Source of the DNA: Meconema thalassinum
Taxonomy: Eukaryota > Arthropoda > Insecta > Orthoptera > Tettigoniidae
NCBI GenBank assembly: GCA_946902985.2
Contig: OX336389.2
Coordinates: 793,414,979 to 793,478,978, forward strand
Reading direction: 5' to 3'
Length of the DNA stretch: 64,000 nucleotides
Position 1 is the first letter of the stretch. Each line of letters opens with the position of its first letter. Below the pieces are notes generated by a model, which saw only the letters and a list, made by a program, of their open reading frames with translations, was not told the DNA's origin and searched no databases. Below are positions 21,307 to 32,359 of the stretch, one piece after another. Both the position numbers and the translations under genes were made by a program.

Positions 21307-21774
21307 TCATCTGCGATCTGCTTGTTTTCTCATGTAGGCTCTCGTTCTCTCAATTCGCAGGTCAGGTGCTATCATGGGATCTTGTGGGCAGTTAATGATG
21401 CTTTTCCACGTTCTCACTGGATACTCGTTTTTGTGTAGGACCATAGGGATCTGTCCTGTTGACTCGTGCCTGGTAGAATTCATGCATGTCTCTACATCCT
21501 TAATTTTATCCACCCATTTGTGATGTTCATTTGGAATGAAGATTCTCAAGTATGATGTTACACATTTTATTGCTCTCTCACTTGGATTAGCTTGGGCATG
21601 TCGGATACTGCTTAAAACGTGTTTTATACCCATGTCATCCATACCTTTCTTGGATTCGGCGCTTGTGAAATAACTGCCATGGTCTGACAATATAAATTCT
21701 GGTTTTCCAAGGATTGGAATAACTCTATTTCGAATACGACTGAGTACTTGCTTCGATGTAGTTTTCTGAATAGG
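21307..21774 (-). pseudogene. Integrase catalytic core, second part
   Basis: Contains SDHGSYFTS with the second catalytic Asp and QANPSERAIKCV with the catalytic Glu of the D,D-35-E triad, followed by helical sequence with WVDKIKDVETCMN and TGQIPMVL. The frame is open from just after the TGA at 21775 to a TGA at 21307. An ATG-initiated frame begins at 21690, but the coding sequence continues upstream to the stop. The enzyme would insert the element's cDNA into the genome; here it is cut by stops on both sides. Confidence 0.9.
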
Positions 21775-22254
21775 TCATAGTACTACGAACTTAGAAAAAA
21801 CATCAATGCACACTAGCAAGTGACGGCAACCTCGCCTTCCTTTCGGAATTGGACCGAAACAGTCTAGGGCCAGTAGCTCGCATGGTTTTTGAGGTAGCAA
21901 TGGTCTAGGATACTGCCTCATTAAATAGTTATTGGGCTTTGTCCTCTGACAAGGATCACAAGTCGTAATGACGTCACATATTTTTGTTCTCATACGTGGC
22001 CATGTAAATGTCTCTCCTATCGTCGCTTCGCACTTGTCTACGCCCACGTGACCGTAACTTTCGTGAGTATGCCATGTCAATCCTCGTTGTAAAGATGCAG
22101 GTACTAATATGCGTAACTTGGTGTGGTCATTATCTACCCATTTGTGCAGCAAATTGTTGACATAAACATATCTTCCTTCTTTGGTTTTTGCTTCTCGAAA
22201 TGCAGGTGTTCCTGTAGGTAGCTGCTTTTTGAAGTATTGAATTAATAGCATCAT
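21775..22254 (-). pseudogene. Integrase zinc-binding domain and start of catalytic core
   Basis: Has the H2C2 zinc finger (HESYGH, then CDPCQRTK) preceded by LVPASLQRGLTWHTH, and the start of the catalytic core with LLALDCFGPIP carrying the first catalytic Asp. The frame ends in TGA at 21775 just after SKFVVL, where Gypsy integrases continue, so this is a nonsense mutation. Upstream it runs into the 94-bp tandem duplication that causes a frame change from the RNase H part. Confidence 0.92.
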
Positions 22255-22354
22255 CCATGGTATATATTCCTTCTTTGGCTTTTGCTTCTCGAAATGCAGG
22301 TGTTCCTGTAGGTAGCTGCTTTTTGAAGTATTGAATTAATAGCATCATCCATGG
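22173..22354 (-). repeat. 94-bp tandem duplication inside pol
   Basis: The stretch from about 22173 to 22260 is repeated at about 22267-22354 with a period of 94 and one visible substitution. Since 94 is not a multiple of 3, the reading frame shifts between copies. The encoded WMMLLIQYFKKQLPTG appears twice in succession on the minus strand. Confidence 0.95.
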
Positions 22355-22678
22355 TTCCGCTTCCTGTTCTCGCTGTATCTCACGTAACTCCTCCAAGAAT
22401 TCCCGGTCCTTCGGTGTTAACTCCAAGTGTTGTACCATCGCTGTTTCTTCATCATCAGGCTCTGGGTTCCTGCTGAGTGCATCCGGTATCACGTTCATCT
22501 TCCCTGGGCAATGTTCAATCTCAATGCTAAACTGCTGAATATATATAGACCAACGTGTCACACGTTCGCTTGCCATCGACGTCTTTAACAAGAATGTTAG
22601 TGCCTTGTGATCAGTCCTGACTACAATAGGGTAACCATAGATTATTATTTTCCATTGTTGAAGCGCATGAAGGATGGC
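22267..22678 (-). pseudogene. RNase H end and linker to integrase
   Basis: After the TAG at 22679 the frame continues with sequence typical of the RNase H end and tether of Gypsy pol: ERVTRWSIYIQQFSIEIEH, then GKMNVIPDALSRNPEP, the well-known ADxLSR-type motif. A charged linker (ELREIQREQEAEP) leads to the integrase. The reading frame then enters the duplicated 94-bp segment and is lost. Confidence 0.85.
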
Positions 22679-24085
22679 CTACAATTCTAGCTCGGTTACA
22701 GTATAATTGCGCTCGTGCTTACGCAATTTTCGGCTGACAAATGCCAAATATGTTTTATGTTGCAGGTTAGCTGGATCTTCTTGGTAGAGCATAGCACCTA
22801 TACCAATTAGTGAAGCATCCGCTTGGATTATAAATTTGTGCTTGAAATCTAGATATCCTAATTTAATGCAGTTTTCCAGTAGCTGTTTTGTTGCTTGGAA
22901 TGCCTTCTCACACTCCGCATTCCATAACCATTTATTCTTCTTCTTTAGCATTTCCTGCATTGGAGCTACAGTCTCCGTGTAACCTGGACAGTTTTCTTTA
23001 AAGAATCCCGTTACGACTAAGAAAGCCCGAATGTGCTTGACTCTCGTTGGTGTAGGGAAATTCTTTATCGCTTCGATCTTAGCTGGGTTTGGCTTCACTC
23101 CCTCCTTGTCAATGACGTGACCCAAATATAAGATCTCGCTCTTGAAGAAATGCGATTTCTTCAGGTTTACTTTGAAATTCGATGCATTCAGGTTGCCCAA
23201 TACTTTATCTAAATTTTCCATGTGAGTTTCAATGTTGTCGGATGCCAGCAGAATGTCGTCAATATAGCGCACCGTCATCTCCTTAACTTCCTCGGTTAGA
23301 TTACGGTCCAGGGCTCGAATTAAAGCACAGCCCGCTGTTTTGACTCCAAAGGGCATTCGGACGAAGCAATACGTTTGGTTATCGAATAAGAAGCCAGTTA
23401 GAAGCTGTGACTTCTCATCCAATTCAATATGGTGGAACGAGCTCGTCAGGTCAACTGATGAATAAATGCTATTGTTTTTAAAGCCTTTAAGTACGTCTCT
23501 GATAATTGGCGCTCTGTCATACTCAGGTAAAATGAGTCTCATGTTGAGATTTCTGGCATCTAAACAAAGTCTAATAGATCCATTTGGTTTTGTGACTGCC
23601 AAAATCGCATTTAGATAAGGTGTAGGTGTCTTCCTTATCACTCCAGCTTGTAACATCTCATCTATAATGACCTTAACTTGACCACGATATTTTTCCGGGA
23701 TTGGGTACAATCTGCTTTTGAAAGGTGACCAGTCCTCGACTTGCATAGAATATTTGAAATTTAATATTTTCCCAGGTACTGTATCAAATACTGCTTTGTG
23801 CTTCCTTAAAATCTCTTCCAACTGTTTTCTGTGTTCACCTCCAAGTTGAATGTCATTGAGCCGCTCCTGTAGTAACTCTTCAAATTGTGCATCACTGTTA
23901 TCTCCTTCTGTTAATAAAGACCATATCTCCTGGGATTCACTCTCCTCATCTAGTTCCACAACAGCCCCTTCTACGATGTTATCTTCTGCCTTTCGTATCT
24001 CCTCTTCCGTCTCTTCCGATATTGCTTCCAATGCCCAAGAATTTACATCTCTTCCGGTAGTGATTTCATCCATATGCAATCCCAC
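22679..24085 (-). pseudogene. Gypsy reverse transcriptase and RNase H N-terminus
   Basis: 468 codons with every major RT motif: YPIPEKYRGQV, the VIRKTPTPYLNAI fingers region, SVDLTSSFHHIEL (first catalytic Asp), VRMPFGVKTAG, the catalytic RYIDDILLAS, and FLGH-type YLGHVIDKEG. RNase H starts with FIIQADASLIGIGAML (catalytic Asp) and reaches NYTVTELEL before a TAG. RT copies the element RNA into cDNA and RNase H removes the RNA strand. The RT itself looks intact. It overlaps the protease frame by 20 bases in a different frame, so either a frameshift mutation or recoding separates them. Confidence 0.95.
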
Positions 24086-24602
24086 ATTCTGTATTCTTGT
24101 GCAAATCTATCACTGCTTGATAGTCACAAATGAAATTTGCACCAAGAATTATATTGAAATTCATCTTTGCCATGATAATGAATGTTTGCCCAAAAGTGTG
24201 TTCCAATATGTTCAGCTCTAAGTATGCCTGACGTTTACAAGTGACGGTGCGTTCAGGAATAACACCCCTCACTTTGAGTTGTGGCACAGGAATTACAGGA
24301 ATATTCTGACTCCGTCCCAACTCTCGAACCAAGGCCTCCGATACCAGACTGATCTGCGACCCCGTATCCAATAAACATCTTATATTAATTCCATCAATCC
24401 TCGCGTAAATAATGGGTAACTGCCTAATTTCATCGTTCCGTGGTTTCACCGTCTCCTCCAGGCAGTCTTCTGGCAAAGCAATCCATTCTTGTATGTTCGC
24501 TACTATCCATCCATCTTCAACTTCCGACTGTTGCGTTTGTAGACTGTCTTCTTTATTCAAATTTAGCATTTTTTTTAGCTCCGGTGCGACTCCCATCATC
24601 AT
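24066..24602 (-). CDS. Retroviral-type aspartic protease
   Basis: A 178-codon frame. RCLLDTGSQISLVS carries the catalytic D-T-G and NIILGANFICDY the hydrophobic I-L-G motif near the C-terminus, the two hallmarks of retroviral-type proteases, about 85 residues apart. Residues 1-60 are a charged N-terminal linker. The protease cleaves the Gag-Pol precursor. It overlaps the end of gag by 50 bases in the +1 frame, an arrangement that could use programmed frameshifting, although damage is equally possible given the breaks downstream. Confidence 0.9.
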   Translation of the reverse strand: MMMGVAPELKKMLNLNKEDSLQTQQSEVEDGWIVANIQEWIALPEDCLEETVKPRNDEIRQLPIIYARIDGINIRCLLDTGSQISLVSEALVRELGRSQNIPVIPVPQLKVRGVIPERTVTCKRQAYLELNILEHTFGQTFIIMAKMNFNIILGANFICDYQAVIDLHKNTECGIAYG

Positions 24603-26973
24603 TCTGTCGCTTATGCCCTTGATATTCCTCTTGTCTCAGTAGACTTCCAGCTTCCTCAGTATGTGTGTCTGGATTCTTCATGTTCCCAATGGCCTTTTCC
24701 CATCTTTCAAGCTCTCCACCTTGACTAGCGTGTAATTCCTCTAGGTAATTTTGCGATTGAGCGTGCCTATCATCCCAGTCATTTCGATAATTACGTGGCT
24801 CTCCTTGATTTTGATCTCTCCTTCCTTTCCATCTTTGATTGGCATTGTAATCACCGTATCTTCCATAAGGCCTTTCATTTCTTCGATTTTCACGCCATTG
24901 CTGATATCCTCTCTGTTGATATCTATTGTTGCCTTGATATGACCTATTGTTGTAGTTATTCTCGTTACGCTGGTATGGTCTGTTTTCTCCTTCTTCCTGG
25001 TTTCGCCTAGGTGTGGAGGTGCTTGTATTAGTACCCTGCGTTTTGGTGTTTGCCTGTTTTGGTTTTATGACCTCTGTGGTATTGACTAACTCCAGCTGTC
25101 TTCCTCCTCTATAATGACTATGAGATGTAGTCTCATCTATCTGACGTAATATCTGCTCTGCATGTAGGGCCGTACTAACGTTCGCTGCGACTAGTACTTG
25201 CTGCACGTTGACTGGCAATTGCCTCGCTATCGTCATCACCAGATCCGCTTCATTTAAAGGGTAATCAAGGTCGCGAAATTTTAGCATTTGCATGTTAAAG
25301 AAATCTGAGTATTTCGTTTGCTGGGTAGTTTGGTATTTTCTAGAGTAAAGCTCCATCCTTAGACTCTGTTGTAATGCCGGCGACCAATATTTTCGCAGAA
25401 ACGCTAATTTGAAATCCGCCATAGTTCCAAATGTATATTTGAAGCTTAAAAACCATGTGAGGACATTTCCTGATAAAAATCTCTCCATCATCCTCAATCT
25501 ACGTGCTTCAGGTACCCCAGTGTCATTGTAATGGTCTTCAATCTCTTTGATAAAAGCTTTAGGCGTCACCCCTGAATTCTCCGTGTACTTCTGCAGTTTG
25601 TAATCGTTTGAGCGGTTTACTTGAATAAGTTGTGTGGGCTGATGACCGTCTTGTGGTGTTGAACTCCTTTCGATATTCTTGCGAAACCCTTCCGTGTTTG
25701 TTGTTAATGGGCTCTCCGCCTGAGTCTGACTTCCTGCTATGCTAGTACCCACCGGGCTATTTGAGTCGTCCTGCTTGTCTTTCAATGTTCCCGTTCTAAA
25801 TATCGATGATTGCTCTAACGACCTGAGTTCGGCTTTAATGATCCTGTCCGTCTGTTCTTTAAGCTTGCTCTTCATTTCTTGCTCTAATGCTTGAATACGA
25901 GTGTGATTTTCGCCTACTGTCTTAAGGATGGTGGATCTTTCTTCTTTCGATTCGATATTCATTATTCGCCAATCCTTTCTTATCTGCTTTTTAATCGTGC
26001 TTACTTTCTCTTCAATCTGTCTTTTAGTGTCGTCTAAGGTACTCTTTAATTGCTCCTGATCCGCTTCTAGGCTTTTCCATTGTTCCGCGGATTTTATTTC
26101 GAGACGGTCCATATCTTTAATTATGCCGGATATGTTTTCATCTACTGCTGATAATTGTTGTTGAATGACCCTGCCGCTTTTCTCCATCTCCTTAAATCGT
26201 CCTTCCAACTTATCCTGAGCTATCTTGACCTCGCTCGTATTCATAGTACATGCTATTTCAATTTGCTCTAATTTAGCTAACACCGTTTCATCCAGAATGC
26301 TAAGTTTTTGATCAAAAATACTTTCCATTTTCTTAATTCGATCTAATTGTTTCTCATTATTTTTACTAACATCTAGGGCCAGCAATACCATCTCTTGATT
26401 AGTGCGATCTTTCATCTCTGCGGTTAGCGTCTCTAACTGTGAATTGATAGTGTCATTAATTTCACTTTTTAATAACCTAGCTTGTTCCGCCTGATATTCA
26501 TTTTGTTCAATCCTACTGGTGTTTAATTGTGTCCGCAATGATTGACTTTGTTCCGATAGTTTAGTTTTCAGTGATTCACTCTGCTCGGATAATTTGTTTA
26601 TAGACCCACTTAGTTCTAGCCTACTATTGTTTAATTGTGTCCGCAATGATTCACTTTGTTCAGACAATTTGTTTATAGCTTCACTTTGTTCTAGCCTACT
26701 ATTGTTTAATTGTGTCCGCAATGATTCACTTTGTTCTAACAGTTTAGTATTTAATGATTCACTTTGTTCTGATAATTTAGTGTTTATTTGTTCAGATATT
26801 TTTGTGTTTAGCGATTCACTTTGTTCTGATAGTTTCGCGTTTAATGCTTCACTTTGTTCTAACATACTAGTGTTTAATGATTGACTCTGATCCGCCAATT
26901 TAGTGTCCAACAATTTCTGTGTTCTCCTAGCTGCACTCTCAATGATTTCATGAATCTGTTCCACCGTTGCCAT
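24553..26973 (-). CDS. Gag with long N-terminal coiled-coil repeats
   Basis: About 806 codons from the ATG at 26973 (MATVEQIHEI); an upstream ATG at 27045 would add 24 residues. The first ~170 residues are tandem variants of (L)SEQSESLNTKL, continuing as a predicted coiled coil to about residue 390. A capsid-like domain follows (KAFIKEIEDHYND, RMMERFLSGNVLTWF, YSDFFNMQMLKF, MTIARQLP). The C-terminus is rich in Arg, Asn, Gly and Tyr (RYQQRGYQQWRENRRN) and probably binds RNA; no CCHC zinc knuckle is visible. Gag forms the particle that packages the element RNA. The frame is intact. The gag at 58371-61397 has the same layout. Confidence 0.9.
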   Translation of the reverse strand: MATVEQIHEIIESAARRTQKLLDTKLADQSQSLNTSMLEQSEALNAKLSEQSESLNTKISEQINTKLSEQSESLNTKLLEQSESLRTQLNNSRLEQSEAINKLSEQSESLRTQLNNSRLELSGSINKLSEQSESLKTKLSEQSQSLRTQLNTSRIEQNEYQAEQARLLKSEINDTINSQLETLTAEMKDRTNQEMVLLALDVSKNNEKQLDRIKKMESIFDQKLSILDETVLAKLEQIEIACTMNTSEVKIAQDKLEGRFKEMEKSGRVIQQQLSAVDENISGIIKDMDRLEIKSAEQWKSLEADQEQLKSTLDDTKRQIEEKVSTIKKQIRKDWRIMNIESKEERSTILKTVGENHTRIQALEQEMKSKLKEQTDRIIKAELRSLEQSSIFRTGTLKDKQDDSNSPVGTSIAGSQTQAESPLTTNTEGFRKNIERSSTPQDGHQPTQLIQVNRSNDYKLQKYTENSGVTPKAFIKEIEDHYNDTGVPEARRLRMMERFLSGNVLTWFLSFKYTFGTMADFKLAFLRKYWSPALQQSLRMELYSRKYQTTQQTKYSDFFNMQMLKFRDLDYPLNEADLVMTIARQLPVNVQQVLVAANVSTALHAEQILRQIDETTSHSHYRGGRQLELVNTTEVIKPKQANTKTQGTNTSTSTPRRNQEEGENRPYQRNENNYNNRSYQGNNRYQQRGYQQWRENRRNERPYGRYGDYNANQRWKGRRDQNQGEPRNYRNDWDDRHAQSQNYLEELHASQGGELERWEKAIGNMKNPDTHTEEAGSLLRQEEYQGHKRQNDDGSRTGAKKNAKFE

Positions 26974-27045
26974 GTTATACAATTTATATGAGACATTAGG
27001 GAAATGGCATAAAGCAATGCCCTTTGACACATACATACAATCCAA

Positions 27046-27571
27046 TGCACATTTAATTTCTTTACCCTACTCAGTTCATTTATTTTTACATTTAATCCCA
27101 CTAGTCAATTGCATCTCTGAGTGGTTCTAGTTTTCTTCAATTTAATTTTAAACCCAAGCACATATTTAGTCATTAAATTGTTATCCTGATCTGATATTAA
27201 CACTGACTAATTAACAAAGTATTAATTGTCATTTAAGGCTACAGCCTCCTAATATTTCCATGAGTTTGACTTTCTAAACCAATCTAGTTTTAACTTTATC
27301 ATTGGGCGCCCGGTATCACATATATTACCTTTTACTTTAATTCAATAGACAAAAACGTGAACCGTATTTTACTTTGCAAACTCCTGATTTTAATTTATAT
27401 TTCACACATTTGGCGGTATCCACTTCGCCTCAATTACTTTTAATAAAATATCACTTTCCGGTGATTAAATACTGTCATATCTGCCTGCACTTGCGGCATG
27501 TCAGTTTTACTCAAATACGCCAATATTGATATGTGTAATTTCTCCGCCGTTACACCACAGTGAATGGCCCC
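27046..27571 (-). other. 5' untranslated leader of the Gypsy element
   Basis: About 0.5 kb between the 5' LTR/primer site and gag, AT-rich, no open frame of note. Confidence 0.7.
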
Positions 27572-27590
27572 ACGCTTGGCCGCGCCAGTT
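27572..27590 (-). promoter_or_regulatory. Candidate primer binding site (tRNA-Lys-like)
   Basis: On the minus strand, about 10 bases after the end of the 5' LTR, is TGGCGCGGCCAAGCGTGGGG. It resembles the TGGCGCCCAACGTGGGGC complement of insect tRNA-Lys 3' ends but has insertions, so the assignment is tentative. Confidence 0.4.
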
Positions 27591-27599
27591 TTACTCCTA

Positions 27600-30320
27600 T
27601 GAACCCTTCAGAATAGCAGTGTTTATATGCAAGAATCTTGATCAAGGGGTCGCGCTCAGTTCTTAGTGTGATGTTTACGTCCGCCAAACAACATGCTCTA
27701 CTGAGGCAAGGGTCATAGGATTAAAACTATAAATAAGAAAGTAAGGAGACAAGACGTAAAATAATAACATGATTTAATGACTAATTGTGCATAAAAAGAA
27801 AATAAACAACAATAACAAAAATATCCTCCCGGAATTTTCCCATTACAGGAACATCTATCAATGTTGAGGAGTCAGACGGATCTCCCCCTTTATAAAAAAA
27901 ATGTGGATCCTAGTTCCACTACCTTGCATTTTTGGATTTTATGTACGCGTAATGACTAACTACGAGAAATGAGTACTTGGATGACTGTTCGTTTACAACG
28001 GGTTAACAGCCACGGTGCTCACGAACAATCATCGCGTAAATCAACGTTTATGGATATGGGCATGACACTAATAAAAACACTTAAAAATCTAATGCTGACA
28101 CACACACTAAAAAATCTACTATTTACAGGAATCTCCCTGAGACCTTCATTAGTGCGATGACGCACTTGACAGAATGAGCTGCCAACCTGGCCAATTGCTC
28201 AATACACACACAAGGAAAGACAACATTGCACGTGACTTCACGGGTCACTGATATGGAATATAAACATGGACTAAACCCAACAACAGCAAAAGCCTGACCG
28301 GCTAAGATTACTTTATATGAACAAAACTGCATGTTAAGGAAACGCTTCGGAGATTATCGTGATTCGTAGGCAACTCCCATTTATTCAAACAATTTTTACC
28401 ATTGATCAGTTCTTATTCTGTATTTCAAGTAATTACGGAGTCAACAAGCACTCCTCACTAATGACCTCGCTTGCAACGTTCAGACCGCCTTGTGAAACAT
28501 CTCCCCCTTCCTCAATACTTGTCATGTCCCAACTCCAGTGTATATAAATAACTGACCAGCTGTGCCGTTATCTCAAGGAATCAACAGCAACAAAATCTCA
28601 ACCACCTCAACAAATGGTCAGACATTAATCAAATATCCACAATTGCCCTCGCAAGGTTACAATATGGACCTGGCACCAAGCTGACAGAAATCAGTCTACG
28701 CTGAAATTCCCGCTTGTAATAACCACAAAATACACACACACGCTTCTGGGAATGACATGACGTTTTTCACACAGGTCTGCTGAATAGATGCTCACAAACT
28801 ATTAAAACAATATTTAAAACCTACGATAGAGCTGAATGCTCTTCGTCACAAATGACATTGCTCCAAAGGCAATAATCTCATTGAATCTGATCAATAATAA
28901 ACCTTAAACAATTTTTAATTACCCTCCAATCTACTGTATAATTATATTACTTCAGTCCTACTTCTGAAACACAACATATCTCCGAGAGACGTTTTTAACC
29001 GCATTGCGTAACATATGCAAACACGGCCGTTCACATAGCTACGTTAGTTAAAACAACACAAAAACTAGAACCTTCTACTAATAACATTTGTGCGAGCTAC
29101 TTCCATACAAAGGTGTGTCAGACCAAAACTAAATATACTACGTTAATCACACAAGCAAAGTATTTACAAAAATATGTCCCATAAACCATAAGTTAATTTA
29201 TCAAATAATAAAGAATATTATATTGTACTCATCTCTCGTTCAGTCACCCGTCAAAGAACATCAGCTGCCATCTCCCAACTGAATGCTTCTTATCTCATCT
29301 CAGCCATCTGGACGGAGTGTTGAGAGTTCCAAACTTCTTCTATGGTAATCGATGTCATCTCTGGCGCTGATTCAAAAATTAGATTATTATACACTTGATA
29401 TCTGACTACTAAATTCGCCGTTCCAGGTACTACTTTCCCCGTAACAGTTTGTTGGCGAATTATCGACGATACTGCCCCTACAAAATATAGTACTGTGACT
29501 ATCTATCACTGAATTTAACACATTTACAATAATTTCTGTGTCCTCATGACACGCAAAAGTATAACAGCCTACGTCCTTAGACGCACAAAAGTAATAATCA
29601 ACCTGTGTCCACGACACAAAAAATAATAAGCCTACGTCCGTAGACGCACAAAGTAATAATCAATGTCTTGGCTCTTCACGCCACTTATAAATGAACTGGC
29701 CCTAGGTCTCGATGGGGGGGGGGGGGAATTATATAAAAATTTCTCGAAATAATGGTGGTACAGGAATGAAATAAATATCACTGAAATCGTAACATTGCAC
29801 AGGTCAAGAATATGCCCATTAATCCTAGAATCGATCGTAGAGATTTTGTCTAGGCGATTTCCCGCGTGAATGCTAGCCACCGCGTACTCAAGCTGGACTT
29901 GCCGCGCTCGTAGGCATTCATTTCTCATTGGTTCCACATTTTCTGTAACTTGGCGGTTTTTAGCAGATCTTGGCCTCGTAGGAGTGTCTATCATCTTCAT
30001 CAGCCACTCACGTTACTGCATCATATTTCTTCTAGGCGCGAATATTACAATGAACATACCAGAACCATGTCTCACTGCGCGTCGCTTCTATTTTGAGGTG
30101 GCCAACACCTGTCCTTCTGACACATCGCTAGGCTATTTCCTTTCACAGCTAAAGTATTTAGCCTTTTGTCAAACTGCTTCAGGTATGTCCCCGCTGTCTC
30201 CAACAAATGCTTGAAATTTCCTCATCACTGTCTGGCTATTTTCATGATGCTGGTGGAAATATTTATTAATTGAGGAAATAAAACATAGAATCATTTATCC
30301 AACAGAGGATAAAGGGTTCA
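27600..30320 (-). repeat. 5' LTR of the 12.3-kb Gypsy element
   Basis: A 2721-bp copy of the left LTR with about 18 substitutions and three length differences (an A run near 27892, the CA repeat near 28740, the G run at 29714-29726). As the upstream LTR on the minus strand it should hold the element promoter, but I cannot point to a specific start site. Confidence 0.97.
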
Positions 30321-30362
30321 GTTGCTAATATGGTACTGTATATTGATCCATTTCTATCAACT

Positions 30363-31741
30363 TAAGTCCGAAATAGTACATTATGAAACGAGCCCATAAT
30401 GGCAATAATTAAGACACGAGTTTGTTTATAAAACAAGCGTAGCGAGTTTTATAATTTCCATACGAGTGTCATAATTACCGTTATAGGCGAGTTGCATACG
30501 ACTGTTTATGTTCGACGATAATTATAACTATTTTATGTTCGAAAATAAATATTCATAAATATCTGTCGAGATTTCACCTGTTTTATGTACTGAACAGAGC
30601 GCATGGGACGCAGAGAATACCTTGTATTTGACCATGGCCTCCTGGAATACCTCTCTATGACACTTGGAACGCAGTGAAAGGTAAAATAGGGGGCCATGGA
30701 AGTTAGCTCAGGTGCGATGCTATCCTCATTTAATTGGTCACACAACTGTTTATTGAGCTCTGATTGTTGGGAGGAACTGTATCATACTATTGTACTACAG
30801 TATAATGAGCCTCAATATAGTACAGTTTTCTGACATAAAATATTTACATTTCGCCACGGTCAAATATAATAGTACATTATGCAACAATCATATAATGGCA
30901 ATAATTGAGACACGAGTACGTTTATAAAACGAGCATAGCGAATTTTATAATTTCCATACGAGTGTCTTAATTACCATTATAGGTGAGTTGCATACGACTG
31001 TTTAAGTTCGACGATAATTATAACTTTGTTATATGTTTTTACATAAATATTCATAAATATCTGTGGGATTCAGTAACTTCAGTTAATGAACAGAGCGCGC
31101 TGGGTGGTTTGCTGACCAAAGAGAGCGCATGCGCGTGGGTCAAAGCACTTCGAAAGCAGAGACCATTTACTTTGCTGAGCAATGCTATTGTTTACATCCT
31201 GCATGATGACTAGTGCCGTCCAGCTCTAGCATTCACTAATATTGTCACCGAAGTCGCTTGAAAGCAATGCGCTGTGTAGAAATTGGAGTTAGGGATATTA
31301 AGGTACAGTGCTAGTTCTTGTCCCATACTCTCCAGTTTGTTTATACAAACTTTAGGTACGGTGAACACTTTTCATGTCGGTGATGGGTAGAAGGATGGTG
31401 TTGCAAATTTCTGGACGTAGATTCCTAAATTTCTTGCATATTTCATAGTATTTTCCTGTTACCGTAAAGGTTCGTTCTGATTTTGTATTTGTGTTTGGCA
31501 TTGTAACTACAATGGTTGATCCAATATAGGCTACATTGTCAATTTTCCTATCATGTAATTCGTGTCCGACATGTTGGATTTTGAGCACATGCGCGAAGGT
31601 ATCCTTGCCTAATTGGTCAATGAATGAGCTCTGATTGGCTGGAGAAACTGTCCCATACTGAAAAACAGTACTATAATGACCCCCATTAATGTACAATTTT
31701 CTGACAAATAATATTTACATTTCGACATCGTCGAACATAAA
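30363..31741. repeat. Two tandem copies of a hairpin-bearing repeat
   Basis: Unit 1 (about 30363-30868) and unit 2 (about 30870-31741) share their start (ATAGTACATTATG), a middle with TTCCATACGAGTGTC and GCATACGACTGTTTA, and their end (TTTCTGACA..AATATTTACATTTCG). In each unit the start forms an inverted repeat with the segment about 40-100 bp further on (ACATTATG..ATAATGGCAATAATT against TAATTACCNTTATAGG..GCATACGA), giving a stem of about 40 bp. Unit 2 is longer, with extra sequence. Probably two copies of a MITE. Confidence 0.75.
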
Positions 31742-32098
31742 TTATATTACCCACACCTTGAAATAATAAAAACAAGATGTTCAGTAGAGAACATAAATGC
31801 ATGGGTATAGTTATAACTCATTGTCCTTATTATGGAGTATAATTGAATGTTGAAATACAGAATGGTGTATTACTCGTTGATTGATTGTTGTCTTAAGGGG
31901 AAGATCAGTGAGGTCTTCTGTCCCAGTGTTAGGCTTAAATGTTATACAATGCAAAATAGTTTCTTTATTTCCAATCATTACGGTACTTCCTGAAACTATT
32001 TTTGACTTCTTAACTCAATGTGGTACTTTGGTCATGTTGTCTAGATGTTTGGTTCTCACCCGTGCATTCGGGGTACGAATATGTAAAACGTGGGCTGT

Positions 32099-32140
<42 letters not shown>

Positions 32141-32345
32141 AGCCGTATAATTTCATACTACATAGTGCGTATTTTCTAACGAGAAATAAATACGAATTAC
32201 ACAGCACATTTTATTGCATGCTTCCGCAACAAAGACGCTAGTTCATTGGCTAAGGAATCCTACACCCGTCCCTTGCCAAATATATATATATATATTACCT
32301 ACTAGTAATATAAAATATACTAATTCGTTTAAGTGCCAGAATATG
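31742..32345. other. Non-coding stretch with (TA)n microsatellites
   Basis: Holds (TA)n runs at 32105-32138 and about 32281-32296, and no recognisable gene. Confidence 0.6.
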
Positions 32346-32359
32346 TTGGCATGTTGGCT

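Larger units (their letters stand above)
17984..30320 (-). mobile_element. Complete-structure Gypsy-type LTR retrotransposon, 12.3 kb
   Basis: Both LTRs (17984-20714 and 27600-30320) are present, with termini TGAACCC and GGGTTCA, and an exact 4-bp target duplication GTTG at 17980-17983 and 30321-30324. Between them, on the minus strand, run gag, protease, reverse transcriptase, RNase H and integrase in Ty3/Gypsy order (integrase last). A polypurine tract adjoins the 3' LTR. No envelope-like frame is seen. The coding region is damaged: TAG at 22679 in RNase H, TGA at 21775 and 21307 in integrase, and a frame-shifting 94-bp duplication at about 22173-22354. My by-eye count of about 18 substitutions between 2.7-kb LTRs (about 0.7%) implies recent insertion. 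Confidence 0.96.

Noticed and set aside
26594..26884. Plus-strand frame of about 96 codons with repeated NDSLCS
   Set aside because: Antisense shadow of the gag coiled-coil repeats.
30363..31110. CRISPR-like repeated segments
   Set aside because: Only two long units, no regular spacers, eukaryotic context.
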